Shown in pieces: positions 17,401 through 26,448 of a stretch of DNA of 64,000 nucleotides (positions are counted from its first letter, which is position 1; each line of letters begins with the position of its first letter). The notes below the pieces were generated by a model, which was not told the origin of the DNA, made no database searches, and saw only the letters and a list, made by a program, of their open reading frames with translations. Made by a program: the position numbers and the translations under genes. The DNA comes from Sphingomonas aurantiaca (GTDB lineage: Bacteria; Pseudomonadota; Alphaproteobacteria; Sphingomonadales; Sphingomonadaceae): NCBI RefSeq assembly GCF_003050705.1, contig NZ_QAOG01000002.1, positions 310,001 through 374,000 of the forward strand, read 5' to 3'.

Positions 17401-19948
17401 TGTGGCAAACGTGGTCCGTACCTTGGGCTATTCAAAGCTCTTCACGGGCAGCGGGAAGAGCCGCACATCGGTGAATGCGCCGCCGAACGCGAGGACGTAC
17501 ATCGAGAAGGCTGCGGCGCGGCTTCAGCGATCGGCTATGGAGCTCCAGACTGCCGTCTATGATCGCCTTCGCGAATTAGGCGCAATCAATGAGAACTGGC
17601 TTCTCAATACCGATAACTACGCCAGCTCGAAGATTGAGTTACGACCAGCTCCAGAAACGGGAGCACAGCGATGCTCAAATTGCTCTCGTGTCGGAATGAT
17701 ATTTCCAGTGCCGGTTTGCACGACAGACTATTGCCAATCCACCTCATTCGAACCGGTCAATGATACCGGGGAGGACTACTATTCATGGGCCGCTCTTGAT
17801 CAACCACACCGGCTTACTACCAAGGAACTTACTGGGCAAACCAAGCCCCTATCGGAGCAACGTTTGCGTCAGCGCCTTTTCAAGGGGCAGGCATTCGTGG
17901 GAGACGAGAGCGAGCAGACACACGGAATTGACGTGTTGTCAGTGACCACGACCATGGAAGTCGGCGTGGACATCGGCTCACTAAAGCTTGTCATGATGGC
18001 CAACATGCCGCCACAGCGGTTCAACTACCAACAGCGGGTCGGGCGTGCGGGACGCGCAGGGCAGGCATTTTCATACGCGATTACAGTGTCTCGAGGTGCT
18101 GCTCACGATGACTACTACTTTAACCATCCGGAGCGGATTACCGGCGATGTCCCACCGCAACCAAAGCTCGATCTCTCTCGCGTCGAGATCATTCAGCGCG
18201 TTGCAGCGTCGGAGGCGCTCCGACGGGCTTTTCTCGCGCTTCCCACGCCGCCCGTTCCCGGATTTGATAGCGTACACGGTCCGTTCGGAGCGGCAAATGA
18301 CTGGAAAGACACGTACAGGGACGATGTGGCGGCGTGGTTAGCCAATAGCCCGGCGCCTCGCGACGTTGTTAATCGTCTGGTCGTCTTCGCTCCTAATTCA
18401 GACGATTTCGCGCCGGCCGTGGAGCGGTACCTGCGTGAGGAACTCGTCTCGCGTATCGACGCTACCGTCTCCGACGGTCGTTATGTCCAAGACGACCTGA
18501 GTCACCGTCTTGCCGTCGCTGGGCTATTGCCGATGTTTGGATTTCCGACCAACGTCCGTTCCATTTTTTGGGACAAGGCAGGCAAGAACGCCGAGAGTTC
18601 CGCCCTTAGTGATCGACCGCTCGATCATGCCATCTGGGCGTTCTCCCCTGGAGCCGAGATCCCGAAAGACAAGCAACTTTTCACGGCGTGTGGTTTCGTC
18701 GTGAAGCGCGATGGTCACAGCGGCACCTACAACGAGGAAGGCCCGCTCGGTGTCAGCTTGGGATACACGCGCTGTATAGAGCCAGACTGCGGGTCTATCG
18801 CTTTTGGAACAGCGACAACTTGCGCAGTCTGCGGAAACGAGAGCCTTGATTTCAGGGTTTACCAGCCCCGGGGCTTCATGGCGCACTGGCATGCCCGCGA
18901 CTACGATGGTCGAAGGAGCCGAGGCCCCGCGCTGCCGCCGCCAGTCCTGTCGTTTGAACCGGCTTACACGGAGGACAGTGCGTGTGGCCCATTGAGGCTC
19001 GCGTTCAAAAAAGACGCTATAGCGATCATCAACGACAACGAGGGCAAGCTCTATGAGTTCATCCGCGAGGAGCCGTCCAAGGTCGTCGTTCGGGACGCGA
19101 CGTACCGCGATCCACTTGTACCTAAAAACATGCCGACCGAGACCTTTGCGAGGGGCGCGATCGGGGCAGTTTTCACGACCGATGTCCTAAGCTGCTATTT
19201 CCATGGCGCTACCGGCATAGGTCGTAACGGCATCATCGATGTCACTGAGCAACATTCGGCGCGGCCCGCACTCGCGTCATTCGCGGAGTTCATGAAGCAG
19301 GCAGTAGCGTTCGAACTCGACGTGTCGCCCGACGAGTTCCGTGTGGGTCGCCAAGTCTTGTCAGTCGAAGGGACGCGAACTGAACAAATCTTTCTCGCAG
19401 ATGCGCTAGAAAACGGCGCGGGCTATGCGCGCATGGCGTCGGAGCCGGCGAGCTTGGCAGACTGGCTTGGCAAGCATTATGCTAGCGTCAAACAGAGCTG
19501 GCTTAGTTTTTCGCACGCTGACAGCTGTGACCGGTCGTGCCCCGATTGCCTGCGCAATTATGGCAACCGCTTTTCCCATGGTCTCCTAGACTGGCGGCTT
19601 GCACTAGACCTTGCAGAGGTCGCATTAGGCATTCCGCTGGACACGTCGCGCTGGCTCAGGGGTGTCGACGATGGGCCCGTGAAGGCATTCATGGGTCTCG
19701 CGGGCCAGTCCGGTGTGAACGCCAGCGTGGAGCTGATGGGCGGAATGGTGGCAATCAGCGTGGGTGGTAAGGGGCTTATCCTTTCTCACCCACTCTGGCA
19801 CGTAGTTGAGGGTCTTCTCCAACCTGCTCAAATCGCCGCTCTCGATCTTTTCCGTTCCGCTCACGGCCAAGGAGCGCAAATGAGCTTCGTTGACGTTCGT
19901 GACTTCGCAGCTCGCCCAGCAACCTACTTGTTGAGGCTGCAGGCATGA
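14483..19948 (+). CDS. druE: Giant DEAD/DEAH helicase with DUF1998 (DruE-like)
   Basis: 1,821 aa. Walker A SGTGSGKT at 119-126, DEAH-type box DELH at 343-346, motif VI QRVGRAGR near 1184-1191 preceded by TTTMEVGVDIGSLKLVM. Several Cys4-type zinc ribbons are visible (for example CSNPCC...CQCGG...CYDCG near 530-575, CSNCSRVG...C near 1065, CIEPDC...CAVCG near 1435). The C-terminal DUF1998/MZB cluster CDRSCPDCLRNYG has Cys1682, 1686 and 1689. Size and architecture fit DruE of Druantia anti-phage systems better than the shorter DISARM DrmA/DrmB pair. Start GTG 14483 overlaps the upstream gene; the stop overlaps the next start (ATGA). Confidence 0.85.
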   Translation: MKIANPRTVNDYVVEAYRRYYDTAFWMRDPGIMAERRRLLNEPGVMAQDPLLEAVPVYPSVEPAVDVALRAGLPANAAAQLGTIIFGRNDINLREHQAQALEYALKGDSEGRSNVVVTSGTGSGKTESFLLPLIGQILAERIGRSRGEPVTRWWEKALEKTDKRWSHLRSDSRSPVTPAVRAMILYPTNALVEDQVARLRLAAMRAVDGRGVPLFYFGRYTGATLGGTRLPPPVLKSADRDRVNKVGQQVRDLAREAQKLRSALEAAGEPDSDVLEAVAQFSDPTCGEMLTRWDMIASAPDILITNTSMLNIMLMRQLEAPIFEQTRDWLRREDDAVFTLVVDELHSYRGTQGTEVALVVRNLLDRLGLDASSPKLRCIGTSASLEGEAGKEYLQQFFGVDRAKFVVLPGKPLQFDAPLPVDTAPFMERAEALLGSNIDDRQKAVADICTSISPREALAAACRVAGKGSDGVVRPVAMHRLAATLLGENAPEGALDVFLAACKAEPNGSFEAPKPTFRSHAFMRQVQGIWACSNPCCTEVPTEETSPSRKIGRLFKTPAMKCQCGGQVLELLYCYDCGEAFLGGFVVPPPPGHDWDSDGVAFLEPTRPGSTAVPPGMVFERSNREFRWYWPGGQLQQGNTKWTHQGAGEDNKTYTFSFAAGHLDPRVGLIRPASGEEDQTGVIYVAPRDSGVAGLPECCPRCSSDKKYFNGQALERFYSGSVETPIRGLRTGLNATTQLVADRSAVAISDDGKPEKMIAFTDSRDDAADLAAGLELYHFRDLARQMVQSEIQVGDLPSGEQLVELARAVGAGLNAEQARQRDAAEAACPGVWQAARLTMADMAEDREIALLSRLDTLASAPGKSLSLVVTSIRDRMARSGINPAGTAQSVDFYNGAKWWRYFDRPAGASWDELSVDAKKPGLDYYTQHCGAHVATSLFDRAGRDLESMGLGYIGVSGDHSSALGMPRSHADGIVANVVRTLGYSKLFTGSGKSRTSVNAPPNARTYIEKAAARLQRSAMELQTAVYDRLRELGAINENWLLNTDNYASSKIELRPAPETGAQRCSNCSRVGMIFPVPVCTTDYCQSTSFEPVNDTGEDYYSWAALDQPHRLTTKELTGQTKPLSEQRLRQRLFKGQAFVGDESEQTHGIDVLSVTTTMEVGVDIGSLKLVMMANMPPQRFNYQQRVGRAGRAGQAFSYAITVSRGAAHDDYYFNHPERITGDVPPQPKLDLSRVEIIQRVAASEALRRAFLALPTPPVPGFDSVHGPFGAANDWKDTYRDDVAAWLANSPAPRDVVNRLVVFAPNSDDFAPAVERYLREELVSRIDATVSDGRYVQDDLSHRLAVAGLLPMFGFPTNVRSIFWDKAGKNAESSALSDRPLDHAIWAFSPGAEIPKDKQLFTACGFVVKRDGHSGTYNEEGPLGVSLGYTRCIEPDCGSIAFGTATTCAVCGNESLDFRVYQPRGFMAHWHARDYDGRRSRGPALPPPVLSFEPAYTEDSACGPLRLAFKKDAIAIINDNEGKLYEFIREEPSKVVVRDATYRDPLVPKNMPTETFARGAIGAVFTTDVLSCYFHGATGIGRNGIIDVTEQHSARPALASFAEFMKQAVAFELDVSPDEFRVGRQVLSVEGTRTEQIFLADALENGAGYARMASEPASLADWLGKHYASVKQSWLSFSHADSCDRSCPDCLRNYGNRFSHGLLDWRLALDLAEVALGIPLDTSRWLRGVDDGPVKAFMGLAGQSGVNASVELMGGMVAISVGGKGLILSHPLWHVVEGLLQPAQIAALDLFRSAHGQGAQMSFVDVRDFAARPATYLLRLQA

Positions 19949-21915
19949 TCGAGGTATCAGGGATCGAGGGCTCACGCGAATACGCCGTCGCCCTAGCGCT
20001 TCGCGATCGCTTCGTCGAGCAGTGGCCGGGTTTGGACACTAGCCCGGCCGACGAGGAAATCGTGCATATCAAGGCTAATGCGCGCTTGGCCGGGTACCCG
20101 GTCAGTGACGTCGATATCGTCGTTGGAGCACAGTTTAATCGGGCCCGCTACTTCGTCATTCGCAAGCCGATAAAGGATAGCGACGGGCGGGGCGCTATGG
20201 GTGCGAAGGCACGAGTCCATGGTTTCATCTGCGCCATCGAAGTTAAATCTCAGGACTCGGGCGGTGTGTCTGTTAGTGGCGACGAGGTAAGCGTTCGTTA
20301 CAAGGAGGGCTGGAAAAGCGCGACGGAACAGAATGACAAGCAGCTTTATTCGCTCGGTCAGTATTTTCGAGACCAACACCTCGATACGTGGGTTTTTCGT
20401 TGCTTAGTGCTAGACGGGATCGATGCGCTGCCAAGCGCTGGCGGGGTCGCTAGGCCAGAAGCGGGTGCCGTCGCGCACGGGTTCAAAGCGGGCGACGTGT
20501 TAGCGGCAATGGCTGGGGTCAACGGGATTCGCCGGGGCCGCGAGGGCTATTACTTGTCCTCTGGCGATAAGGCGATCGTTCGCAAGGCCTTGGACGCGCC
20601 GCTCTTTCGCTCGATCGTTCCATCGCGCCTAGACAGAATACGAATGGACAGGTTGGCGTCACGGCGAGATGAGGCGGTGCGCCTGGCCGCTCTGCTTGGA
20701 AACAAGCGCGTCCATGTCCGGGGCCACGGGGGTACCGGCAAGACCGTGCTCATGTTGCAAGCTGCGCACGAGGCTTACCAGCGGCATGGTCGTCGTTGCC
20801 TCGTGCTCACTTACAACCTCGCGTTGGCAGCGGACATCAGTCGCTTGCTGGCTCTCCTCGGTGTACCGTCGACCTCGGACGGGGGCGGCATCGAGGTTCG
20901 TCCTGCCGTGTCATTCCTCTCGTCCTGGATGTCGAAGCTCGGGCTCGAGAAGCTGCCCGAATGGTCCCGGGAAAATTATGCGCGCCAGTGCAAGGAGTGC
21001 CTAGAGTTGCTGGGCGAGGGGGCCCTGTCGCGAAATGATATCGATGCCGTTCAACTAACCGACCCGGACGCGTTCGATTTCGATGTCGTGCTGGTGGACG
21101 AGGCGCAGGACTGGCCGCAAGTGGAGGCTGAGCTACTGGCTACGATCTACGGGCCGGAGAAAATTGCCCTCGCCGATGGGCGCGATCAGCTGCTTAGAGG
21201 GGCGCCGACCGACTGGAACCGGGGCCCAGCGCGTGACATGCCGCGGGAGGACCGGTCGCTTTCCCGGTGCTTGAGGATGAAGCGCAACCTAGGGATCTTT
21301 GCAAATGACATCGCACGCGCTGCGGGGCTGAACTGGGAAGTAGAGCCGAACGACGAGGCCGGGGGGGGGCGGGTGATTGTTTTGAAAGGAAGCTATGCCG
21401 ATAACCCCGCGCTCGTGGAGCGATTGATCAACGAAGCGCGGGCCGCCAAGAATGCGCCGATCGACTTCCTTCACTGTGTACCGCCAGCCGATGTGACAAG
21501 CGTAAACGGAACTCGACGAAGCCAGCTCGCGATGGCCTTTGAAACCATGGGTTATGAGACTTGGGACGGCACGGACAGTGTGGTCCGACGCGACTTCCCA
21601 CGATCGCTCGAGCAACTCCGGGTCCTCCAGTATGAGTCCGCACGAGGCCTCGAGGGATGGACCACGGTCCTAGAGCGCGTTGACGAGGCATGGTCTCAGA
21701 AGCGAGGTCAGCTAATCTCTACCGGCGCTACGCCATCCGCCATGTCGGATCCTGCCCGCGCGGCGACCTCTTCCACTTGGCGTTGGCTGATGATCGCGCT
21801 TACCCGCCCCATAGACACACTGGTCATTTCCCTCGCAGATCTCGAAAGCGAACCCGCACGCGTGTTTCTTGATGTCGCCGGACGTCACCCGGACTTCGTG
21901 GAGATCGCGAGGTAA
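19945..21915 (+). CDS. NERD-like nuclease / UvrD-like SF1 helicase fusion
   Basis: 656 aa. The first ~110 residues look like a NERD or related PD-(D/E)XK-type domain (SDVDIVVG ... GFICAIEVKS, giving the D...ExK pattern). Then comes an SF1 helicase: Walker A GHGGTGKT at 260-267, Walker B VLVDEAQDW with DEAQD at 385-389, motif IV-like LSRCLRMKRNLGIF, and C-terminal LQYESARGLEGW and MIALTRPIDTLVI (motifs V-VI). Such proteins can nick or degrade DNA while translocating. The start ATG overlaps the stop of the DUF1998 helicase, completing a three-gene coupled operon. The role in defence is inferred from position. Confidence 0.82.
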   Translation: MIEVSGIEGSREYAVALALRDRFVEQWPGLDTSPADEEIVHIKANARLAGYPVSDVDIVVGAQFNRARYFVIRKPIKDSDGRGAMGAKARVHGFICAIEVKSQDSGGVSVSGDEVSVRYKEGWKSATEQNDKQLYSLGQYFRDQHLDTWVFRCLVLDGIDALPSAGGVARPEAGAVAHGFKAGDVLAAMAGVNGIRRGREGYYLSSGDKAIVRKALDAPLFRSIVPSRLDRIRMDRLASRRDEAVRLAALLGNKRVHVRGHGGTGKTVLMLQAAHEAYQRHGRRCLVLTYNLALAADISRLLALLGVPSTSDGGGIEVRPAVSFLSSWMSKLGLEKLPEWSRENYARQCKECLELLGEGALSRNDIDAVQLTDPDAFDFDVVLVDEAQDWPQVEAELLATIYGPEKIALADGRDQLLRGAPTDWNRGPARDMPREDRSLSRCLRMKRNLGIFANDIARAAGLNWEVEPNDEAGGGRVIVLKGSYADNPALVERLINEARAAKNAPIDFLHCVPPADVTSVNGTRRSQLAMAFETMGYETWDGTDSVVRRDFPRSLEQLRVLQYESARGLEGWTTVLERVDEAWSQKRGQLISTGATPSAMSDPARAATSSTWRWLMIALTRPIDTLVISLADLESEPARVFLDVAGRHPDFVEIAR

Positions 21916-21976
21916 ACTCGGCATCGAGGGTCCGGATGCGGAAGGATGTCAAGACGTGAGCGAGGCATGCGGTTGC

Positions 21977-21998
21977 CCGGGCCTATACGAGCGCCCGG
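21977..21998 (+). terminator. Hairpin between defence sub-operons
   Basis: CCGGGC and GCCCGG form a 6-bp stem with a 10-nt loop 61 bp after the helicase stop, followed by a weak A/T run (GGCTGAAAATT). A poor but plausible terminator; the 165-bp gap probably also holds the methyltransferase promoter. Confidence 0.35.
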
Positions 21999-22080
21999 AG
22001 GCTGAAAATTAGCAGGTCTTAGCCCACCGAGGTAGCCATTCGAGTTGACAAGCGGGCGTCACTTCGACTCTTCGTGCGCT

Positions 22081-23442
22081 ATGTCTCGAACCCCCCCAAA
22101 TCTCTCCATGGTCGACCTTTTTGCAGGCTGCGGCGGCCTATCGCTCGGCATGGAGAACGCCGGCTTCACGCCTGTCTTCGTCAACGAGCTGAACGAGCAC
22201 GCCATGGCGACCTACCTTGCCAACCGGCACCATCTGGTCGGCGACAAGCCCTTTGCGCAGCAGGAAAACCTCCGCTGCAACGATGCTCAGGAATTGCAAG
22301 GCGAGCGGTTAGAACAGATGGTATCTGACTTGCAGGAAATAGGCCTTACCTTTGACCAGCCCCCAGTTCTCTCTACCGGCGGGGGGAGCAATTTAGATTT
22401 ATTAGCAGGCGGGCCGCCTTGCCAAGGTTTTTCTGGACTAGGACACCGCAGGTCGTACTCTGTCGACAAGAAAGACTTACCATCAAACCAGCTGTATGCT
22501 CGAATGGCTCAAATCATTCGCCGAGTTCGTCCACGTATTTTCCTTTTCGAGAACGTGCGGGGATTGCTGAACTCGCGTTGGACTCGAGAAGGTGATGAAA
22601 GGATTTGGCCCGACGTGTTGGCCGAATTCCGGCGCATCCCGGGCTACGACGTACGTTGGTCGCTGGTCTTGGCTAAGGATTACGGGGTCCCGCAGAACCG
22701 TCCCCGAGTATTACTGGTGGGAGTTCGAAAAGACATCGTTGAGGCCAGCGAAATCCTTGACCCGTCGATCGACAGCGAGGACGCAGTGAAGTGTGGTTTC
22801 TTGCCCCGTGGAGAACCTTCTGAATGCCCTGACCTTATCGATTTACTCGGCGACTTAGTTGACCCTCAAGCCGCTAAAATACTAAAAAAGGGAAATTATC
22901 CAGCTGGTCGTTTTGCTACAACAGAATACCCCAAGCTTCCTTCCACTAAGGAACAAGAGGCAATGCGTGTTGAAGCTCCGGCCCATGAAGGACGCCGAGG
23001 CGAATTGACCGAACAGGAATATTCGCGGCACGCTCCGCGCATCGTGGCGAAATTTGCCCATATGCTTGCCAACAACGGCGACATTCCTAGCGAAGCCCAA
23101 ACGAAAAAGTTTTCGCAACGTGTTCTACCACGACGCTGGGGCAATCGCGGCCCATCAATCACCGCTACATCTATGCCAGACGACTATGTCCATTTCTCGC
23201 AGCCCCGTATCCTGACGGTACGGGAGTGGGCGCGATTGCAACTCTTTCCAGATTGGTACAGATTTGAGGGCAAGCGCACGACGGGAGGCATCCGCCGAGC
23301 AGGAAACCCGCGTGAGGGAAATTTTGAACGTGAAGTTCCAAAGTACACTCAGATTGGCAACGCAGTCCCGGTGGGCCTCGCGGAACGAGTTGGGAAGCAT
23401 TTTAAGCGTGTGCTCGAGGACGCGCTAGAACATGCTCGCTAA
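22081..23442 (+). CDS. DNA (cytosine-5) methyltransferase
   Basis: 453 aa. Motif I DLFAGCGGLSLGMENAGF (12-29), motif IV GGPPCQGFSG with catalytic Cys114, motif VI FENVRGLL, motif VIII QNRPRVLLVG, motif IX/TRD border VREWARLQLFPDWYRF and motif X QIGNAVPVGLA are all present, so it should be active. ATG 22081 begins just ahead of motif I; an upstream TTG (22045) is less likely. It overlaps the endonuclease gene by 11 bp and is the modification half of the restriction-modification operon. The same gene could serve the Druantia-like operon upstream, since type II Druantia also carries a cytosine methylase (DruM). Confidence 0.92.
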   Translation: MSRTPPNLSMVDLFAGCGGLSLGMENAGFTPVFVNELNEHAMATYLANRHHLVGDKPFAQQENLRCNDAQELQGERLEQMVSDLQEIGLTFDQPPVLSTGGGSNLDLLAGGPPCQGFSGLGHRRSYSVDKKDLPSNQLYARMAQIIRRVRPRIFLFENVRGLLNSRWTREGDERIWPDVLAEFRRIPGYDVRWSLVLAKDYGVPQNRPRVLLVGVRKDIVEASEILDPSIDSEDAVKCGFLPRGEPSECPDLIDLLGDLVDPQAAKILKKGNYPAGRFATTEYPKLPSTKEQEAMRVEAPAHEGRRGELTEQEYSRHAPRIVAKFAHMLANNGDIPSEAQTKKFSQRVLPRRWGNRGPSITATSMPDDYVHFSQPRILTVREWARLQLFPDWYRFEGKRTTGGIRRAGNPREGNFEREVPKYTQIGNAVPVGLAERVGKHFKRVLEDALEHAR

Positions 23443-24625
23443 AAGCGACTTCCCCGTGGCGACCGCGTTAGCGCTACTCGCGCGCCACGAAATCGACGCC
23501 GCGCTACTCGTGCCGACAGCGAACGGCCTTCAAAAGTCTATCATGGACGCGACTGGCGCCGTTCGGGATTACTTTCTCGATAAGAGTTACCACAACTACT
23601 CTGAACAATCGCAGGGTGGCGATGGTAAGGTGCTCCAGTCCGCTAGTTTTGTCTCTTCCAGCGGACTAGAGAGGACCACTGTTTCTTTATATAGACCGAT
23701 TACGAAGTCAGGAGACCCACGAATCTGGCTTGGCCCGGCAACGAAACGGTACGTCGCGGCTTTTAACTTATTAGCGCTGACCATCCAAGATGGGCAGCTC
23801 TACATTCTTAACATGAGCGACGATAACGTTCGTGCATCACTGGAAGATTCGTCGTCTCCCTTCCGGACGATTGTTGACCGTAAAAGAAAAACATCTCCTA
23901 TTGTAGTTGAGCTCCTTGGACTTCTTCGCGAGATTTCCGATAAAGGGTTCGTCGACACGCTGCGGCCGGGTGACACCGGTGTGGGGATGACCTTAGAGAG
24001 CCTACTGGGGATTTCGGCCAACTCTCGGCGCGCACCTGACTTCAAGGGCATTGAGCTGAAGGCCAAGCGTCGACGCTCTAGCGGGAGGGGAAGCCGTTCC
24101 ACCCTCTTTTCCAAGGTGCCGAACTGGAAGCTAAGCCCAATTGGTAGCGCCATGGCTCTCTTACATAAACGAGGTTACTCCGTCGACGGTCGAATGCAAC
24201 TATACCATACTATGCGCGCGACCTCGGTAAACTCTCGCGGGCTTAGCCTGGACATAGATGCCGGGAATGACTGGCTTCGCCAAGTATATCAAGATGATGC
24301 CAACGAGCGACCAGTTCACGATGTCACTTGGGAGCTCGATGTTTTAAAACGCGACCTTGCAGCCAAACACCACGAAACATTTTGGGTGCATGCGCTTTGT
24401 CGTGAGACAGGTGCAAGAGAACAGTTTCATTATGTGGAGGTCGAGCATACGAAGGCGCCGATGACGGGTAACCTCGCCACGCTCGTTGAGGCAGGCGTAA
24501 TTACCTTGGACTACACACTTTCTCACCAAGACGCACGGGCGAGAGACCACGGATATCTTTTCAAGATAGAACCGCGAGACTTCGGTGCACTGTTTCCGCC
24601 ATCGCAATCTTATGACCTTCGCTGA
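23432..24625 (+). CDS. MvaI/BcnI-family type II restriction endonuclease
   Basis: 397 aa. The signature GDTGVGMTLESLLGI followed by PDFKGIELKAKR gives the DX4EXK catalytic pattern of MvaI (Asp203, Glu208, Lys210). MvaI and BcnI are monomeric enzymes cutting CC-W-GG and CC-S-GG; specificity here is unknown but a CCNGG-like site would suit a C5 methylase partner. The N-terminal ~170 residues are an extra domain relative to the compact MvaI and may be regulatory. It overlaps both the methyltransferase (11 bp) and the glycosylase (14 bp). Confidence 0.85.
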   Translation: MLAKSDFPVATALALLARHEIDAALLVPTANGLQKSIMDATGAVRDYFLDKSYHNYSEQSQGGDGKVLQSASFVSSSGLERTTVSLYRPITKSGDPRIWLGPATKRYVAAFNLLALTIQDGQLYILNMSDDNVRASLEDSSSPFRTIVDRKRKTSPIVVELLGLLREISDKGFVDTLRPGDTGVGMTLESLLGISANSRRAPDFKGIELKAKRRRSSGRGSRSTLFSKVPNWKLSPIGSAMALLHKRGYSVDGRMQLYHTMRATSVNSRGLSLDIDAGNDWLRQVYQDDANERPVHDVTWELDVLKRDLAAKHHETFWVHALCRETGAREQFHYVEVEHTKAPMTGNLATLVEAGVITLDYTLSHQDARARDHGYLFKIEPRDFGALFPPSQSYDLR

Positions 24626-25289
24626 CCCACTGCTGCCGGCGGAAAAACGTCAGTTAACCCGGCTCGCAGGGGATCTCGTCCGCTGGGCGGGCACAGACGG
24701 CCGACATTTTCCTTGGCGACTGCCGGCCGCGACCACTTATGAGAAAATCGCTGTAGAGGTGCTTCTACAGCGTACCACCGCGAATGCCGTTGGACGATTC
24801 TACGCCGAGTTCTTCGCCCGGTTTCCGTCGTGGGAGGCGCTCGCCGACGCCCGCCCTGAAGAACTCGAGACCTTCTTAAAGCCGCTCGGCCTTTGGCGTC
24901 GCCGGGCGGTTTCGTTGCTGGGTTTGGCACGGTACGCAGCTAAGACAAACGGCCTCTTTCCGACGGATCCCCGTTTGCACCGCGACATTCCCGCAGTTGG
25001 GCAATATGTCTCCAACGCGATATTATCCTTTCAACACCAGCAGCGAACTCCCCTATTAGATGTAAATATGGCCCGTGTAATTGAGCGCTTCCTTCGACCT
25101 CGACGGCTCGCAGATATTCGATACGATCCATGGCTTCAGGCAGCTTCGCACTGGTTCGTACGGCGCGGTGATGTCCAATCCGCGAATTGGGCAGTACTCG
25201 ACTTCGCAGCAATTATTTGCAAAGCCCGAACACCTCTTTGCACTAGCTGCCCGGTCAATACGCGGTGCGCTTATTTCGCATCGCTGTAA
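24612..25289 (+). CDS. HhH-GPD mismatch glycosylase, MIG/MutY-like, in an RM operon
   Basis: 225 aa, much shorter than MutY and lacking its C-terminal domain. It has HhH hairpin IPAVGQYVSNAI, catalytic Asp150 in LLDVNMARVI, helix EVLLQRTT with Glu49, and the iron-sulphur cluster loop Cys203-x6-Cys210-x2-Cys213-x5-Cys219. At the position of the EndoIII catalytic Lys it has Tyr132, as in the thymine-DNA mismatch glycosylase MIG, which repairs T/G mismatches left by 5-methylcytosine deamination. This fits its location in a C5-methylase operon, where it would do the job of Vsr. ATG 24612 is preferred over GTG 24585. Confidence 0.83.
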   Translation: MTFADPLLPAEKRQLTRLAGDLVRWAGTDGRHFPWRLPAATTYEKIAVEVLLQRTTANAVGRFYAEFFARFPSWEALADARPEELETFLKPLGLWRRRAVSLLGLARYAAKTNGLFPTDPRLHRDIPAVGQYVSNAILSFQHQQRTPLLDVNMARVIERFLRPRRLADIRYDPWLQAASHWFVRRGDVQSANWAVLDFAAIICKARTPLCTSCPVNTRCAYFASL

Positions 25290-25505
25290 TATACGATATT
25301 TCCGGGGTTCCTCCTTAATCAGCATGTTGTATTTATTGCTTGGCTTATTTCACTTCATTTGCCCTCAATTTAGAGCTGCCGACTGGTCGGCCGCCTTGCC
25401 GAAAGGTGTACTGATCCCCCGTTGGCGCTCCCCTTGTTTACGTGCCGCAGTTGGACAGGCGCCTTCGATGTGCGAGGACGAAGGCATAAATAGAGGAAAT
25501 CTCAG

Positions 25506-26387
25506 TTGGAGGTAGGAGCTGATGCTTTAACGCGTGGGGCGATCTATGTTGACGACTCTGGCAATCCCGGAGTCGACTCTGGGTCTGATTTCCTGCCCTC
25601 GTCGCGCAAGTCGTGGACCGCTGTAATTGTGCCTTCGTCGATCGCGCCGAGCGTGGAAGCCGCCATGAGCATCTTTCTCGCCGGAGTGCTCCGCGACTAC
25701 GGTGCGAATGAGTTGCATTTCACCGATATCTGGAGCGGCGTAGGGCCTTGGAAGAGCGTCGACGTCGAGGACCGCGCGAGGGTGATCGGGATTATGACGG
25801 ATCTTATGGGGGCGTATTCGTTCCCCATCGTCCATCAGACTGTCAGCGAAGACACCTTTGCCGACCATCGTGACCTCCGTGAGTCCCTTGCGGGCGCGCG
25901 CGCAGGCGATTGGAAGTTGGACCGGATCGACCAGTTCGGGCTTCTCGCGTTGTGCTCAAATGTATCGCGACACGTTCTTGATCTAAAGGCGAAGGGCCCC
26001 GCCGACTTCGACCTTCCACTACCGCTCTTCGTCGACGAGGGCGTGCTGCCAGCCGGGCGCGAGCGCCCATTGCCCAATTGGGGAACCGCGATCAAAGGGC
26101 AGAGGGCCTGCTTCCGTAGCTCCTCGGATTTGGCAGGCCTGCAGCTCGCTGATTTTGCCGCCTTTGTCATTACCCGGTCGCAGTGGGAGGTCGTGAAGCG
26201 CAAACAGCGGCCAGCCTTTACGAAGGCCGAGGCCGCGATCCTGCGCGCCGCCTCGGTCCTGAACGTCCTGAACCTATCAATTCGGTCGACAACGTCCCGG
26301 GAACTGGGACGCGCCACCTACGAGGGCTGGATGCAGGAAGATCGCGAAGCGAAAGGACTGACGCGACGACCATCTGGTTGCGGTTAG
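25506..26387 (+). CDS. DUF3800 domain protein
   Basis: 293 aa. The N-terminal IYVDDSGNPGVDSGSDF, mid-region LPLPLFVDEG and C-terminal GLQLADFAAFVITR are hallmarks of DUF3800, an RNase-H-like fold family common in defence islands with no settled function. The start is uncertain: TTG 25506 gives the full domain; the ATG just downstream is out of frame. It follows the glycosylase by 216 bp in the same direction, and converges on the PLD gene. Confidence 0.78.
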   Translation: MEVGADALTRGAIYVDDSGNPGVDSGSDFLPSSRKSWTAVIVPSSIAPSVEAAMSIFLAGVLRDYGANELHFTDIWSGVGPWKSVDVEDRARVIGIMTDLMGAYSFPIVHQTVSEDTFADHRDLRESLAGARAGDWKLDRIDQFGLLALCSNVSRHVLDLKAKGPADFDLPLPLFVDEGVLPAGRERPLPNWGTAIKGQRACFRSSSDLAGLQLADFAAFVITRSQWEVVKRKQRPAFTKAEAAILRAASVLNVLNLSIRSTTSRELGRATYEGWMQEDREAKGLTRRPSGCG

Positions 26388-26448
26388 GCGAGGTCGCACC
26401 TCGATGATCAGCCCGTTATCCGTGGTATGGGCCACACCGCCGCACTTC

